Both the position numbers and the translations under genes were made by a program. This document shows positions 21,243 to 21,801 of a stretch of DNA of 21,801 nucleotides, in pieces (within the stretch, counting starts at the first letter, position 1; every line of letters starts with the position of its first letter). A model generated the notes under the pieces. The model did not search any database and was not told the origin of the DNA. It worked only from the letters and a program-made list of their open reading frames with translations. This stretch comes from a virus. The stretch is taken from the IMG/VR virus record IMGVR_UViG_3300018405_000070, positions 1 through 21,801 of that record. One strand, written 5' to 3'.

Positions 21243-21801
21243 TTTTGACTCCTCCTTCTTTTTATCTTCAAGGGGTTGGTCCCCTATAAAGTCTTGAATT
21301 CTTCTCTTGGTCATGTCGATGTAGAAGTTCACATCGATAAGTTCAGCAATGGGTATGCTCTTTGAGGCTTCCACCAATTGGTTCTCGTTGTCAATATAGC
21401 ACCGCTCCAGTCGATTGGCTATCTTATCTTTGCGTCTTTCGTTTTCTTTGACCTTGTAGAGCGCCCCATGATCTGAATCAAGGCTGGCGTACACTCGATT
21501 CACTCTTTGGACTTCCCTATCGTCGCTGTCCCCGTTGCGCCACACTGTTTTGTCGTAGCTGCTTCCGGTCTTCGCTATGAATTGAAAGTCCAGGATGTTT
21601 GTCGCTTGGTTGATGGTCGTCTCTACAGATGTTTCATTGACCAGGTAGTCGACGATCGCTTTGGCCACGATTGGGATCGATGCGTTGGTTATACTTCCAC
21701 CCTCGTAGTTTTTGACGTAGCCGCCTTTGACTTTGATTTTTCTGTTGGCATTGACCATGACGTAGTTGTTCACGTCTTTCTGGTATATTTCATTGACCGT
21801 G
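21243..21801 (-). CDS. C-terminal region of a probable phage DNA polymerase (partial; runs into ERF)
   Basis: The frame is open at the window edge. Visible residues read VNEIYQKDVNNYVMVNANRK, then KVKGGYVKNYEGGS, IVAKAIVDYLVNETSVETTI, and DVNFYIDMTKRRIQDFIG. Such a C-terminal region, with 'NNY....dgK.K.KGg....Y', 'AlvdYl' and a final '..Y...A/TK.RI.DF.G', is what I recall from phage-encoded DNA polymerases of the B-like type; the catalytic motifs would lie outside the window. It has no stop: after DFIGDQPLEDKKKEESK it continues in frame into the ERF protein. Either a polymerase-ERF fusion is made, or the ERF start is used separately. Confidence 0.6.

Overview
The window is a contiguous piece of a tailed-phage genome (free phage or prophage; no integrase or attachment site is in view). 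Every gene I accept lies on the minus strand, so the window reads right to left. The host is probably a Bacillota (Gram-positive) bacterium. Most genes have strong GGAGG-type ribosome binding sites, the packaging genes are of the SPP1/TerL type, there is an ArpU/RinA-like late regulator, and the head and tail order is the one common in Firmicutes siphophages. The code looks standard: TGA, TAA and TAG all end genes, and Trp is TGG.

Right part (about 21801-16022), replication and recombination: the C-terminal part of a probable phage DNA polymerase, running without a stop into an ERF-type annealing protein; a YqaJ-family exonuclease; a small membrane protein; a zinc-ribbon locus that seems split by a frameshift; an SSB-like protein with an acidic tail; a VRR-NUC nuclease; and a 655-aa primase/SF3 helicase. 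Next comes a region of about 330 bp (15688-16021) with about ten copies of GGTGTCCCAC in both orientations around a nearly pure A/T tract. This is the best candidate for the replication origin. Small genes and an ArpU-like regulator follow.

Middle (about 14600-12000): just after the regulator is an extended -10 promoter, a roughly 120-nt strongly folded leader and an intrinsic terminator, which looks like a controlled start of the late operon. Next are a ParB-domain DNA methyltransferase interrupted by an in-frame amber codon and a phage S-adenosylmethionine synthetase translationally coupled to it. Together these would be a DNA-methylation module carrying its own cofactor synthesis.

Left part (12025-1), packaging and morphogenesis in canonical order: TerS, TerL, portal, a MuF head protein fused to an ADP-ribosyltransferase, a 38-aa acidic protein, scaffold, major capsid protein, a HeH-domain protein, a small head gene followed by a terminator-like hairpin, head-tail connectors, an HK97-gp10-like gene split by a group I intron with its own homing endonuclease, tail terminator, major tail protein, tail-assembly chaperones G and G-T (by -1 frameshift), and the N-terminal part of the tape measure protein.

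Most notable: the group I intron, whose P1 and P10 pairings can be read directly; the iteron array; the structured leader; the amber-split methyltransferase next to metK; the MuF-ADP-ribosyltransferase fusion; and the polymerase-ERF in-frame joint.
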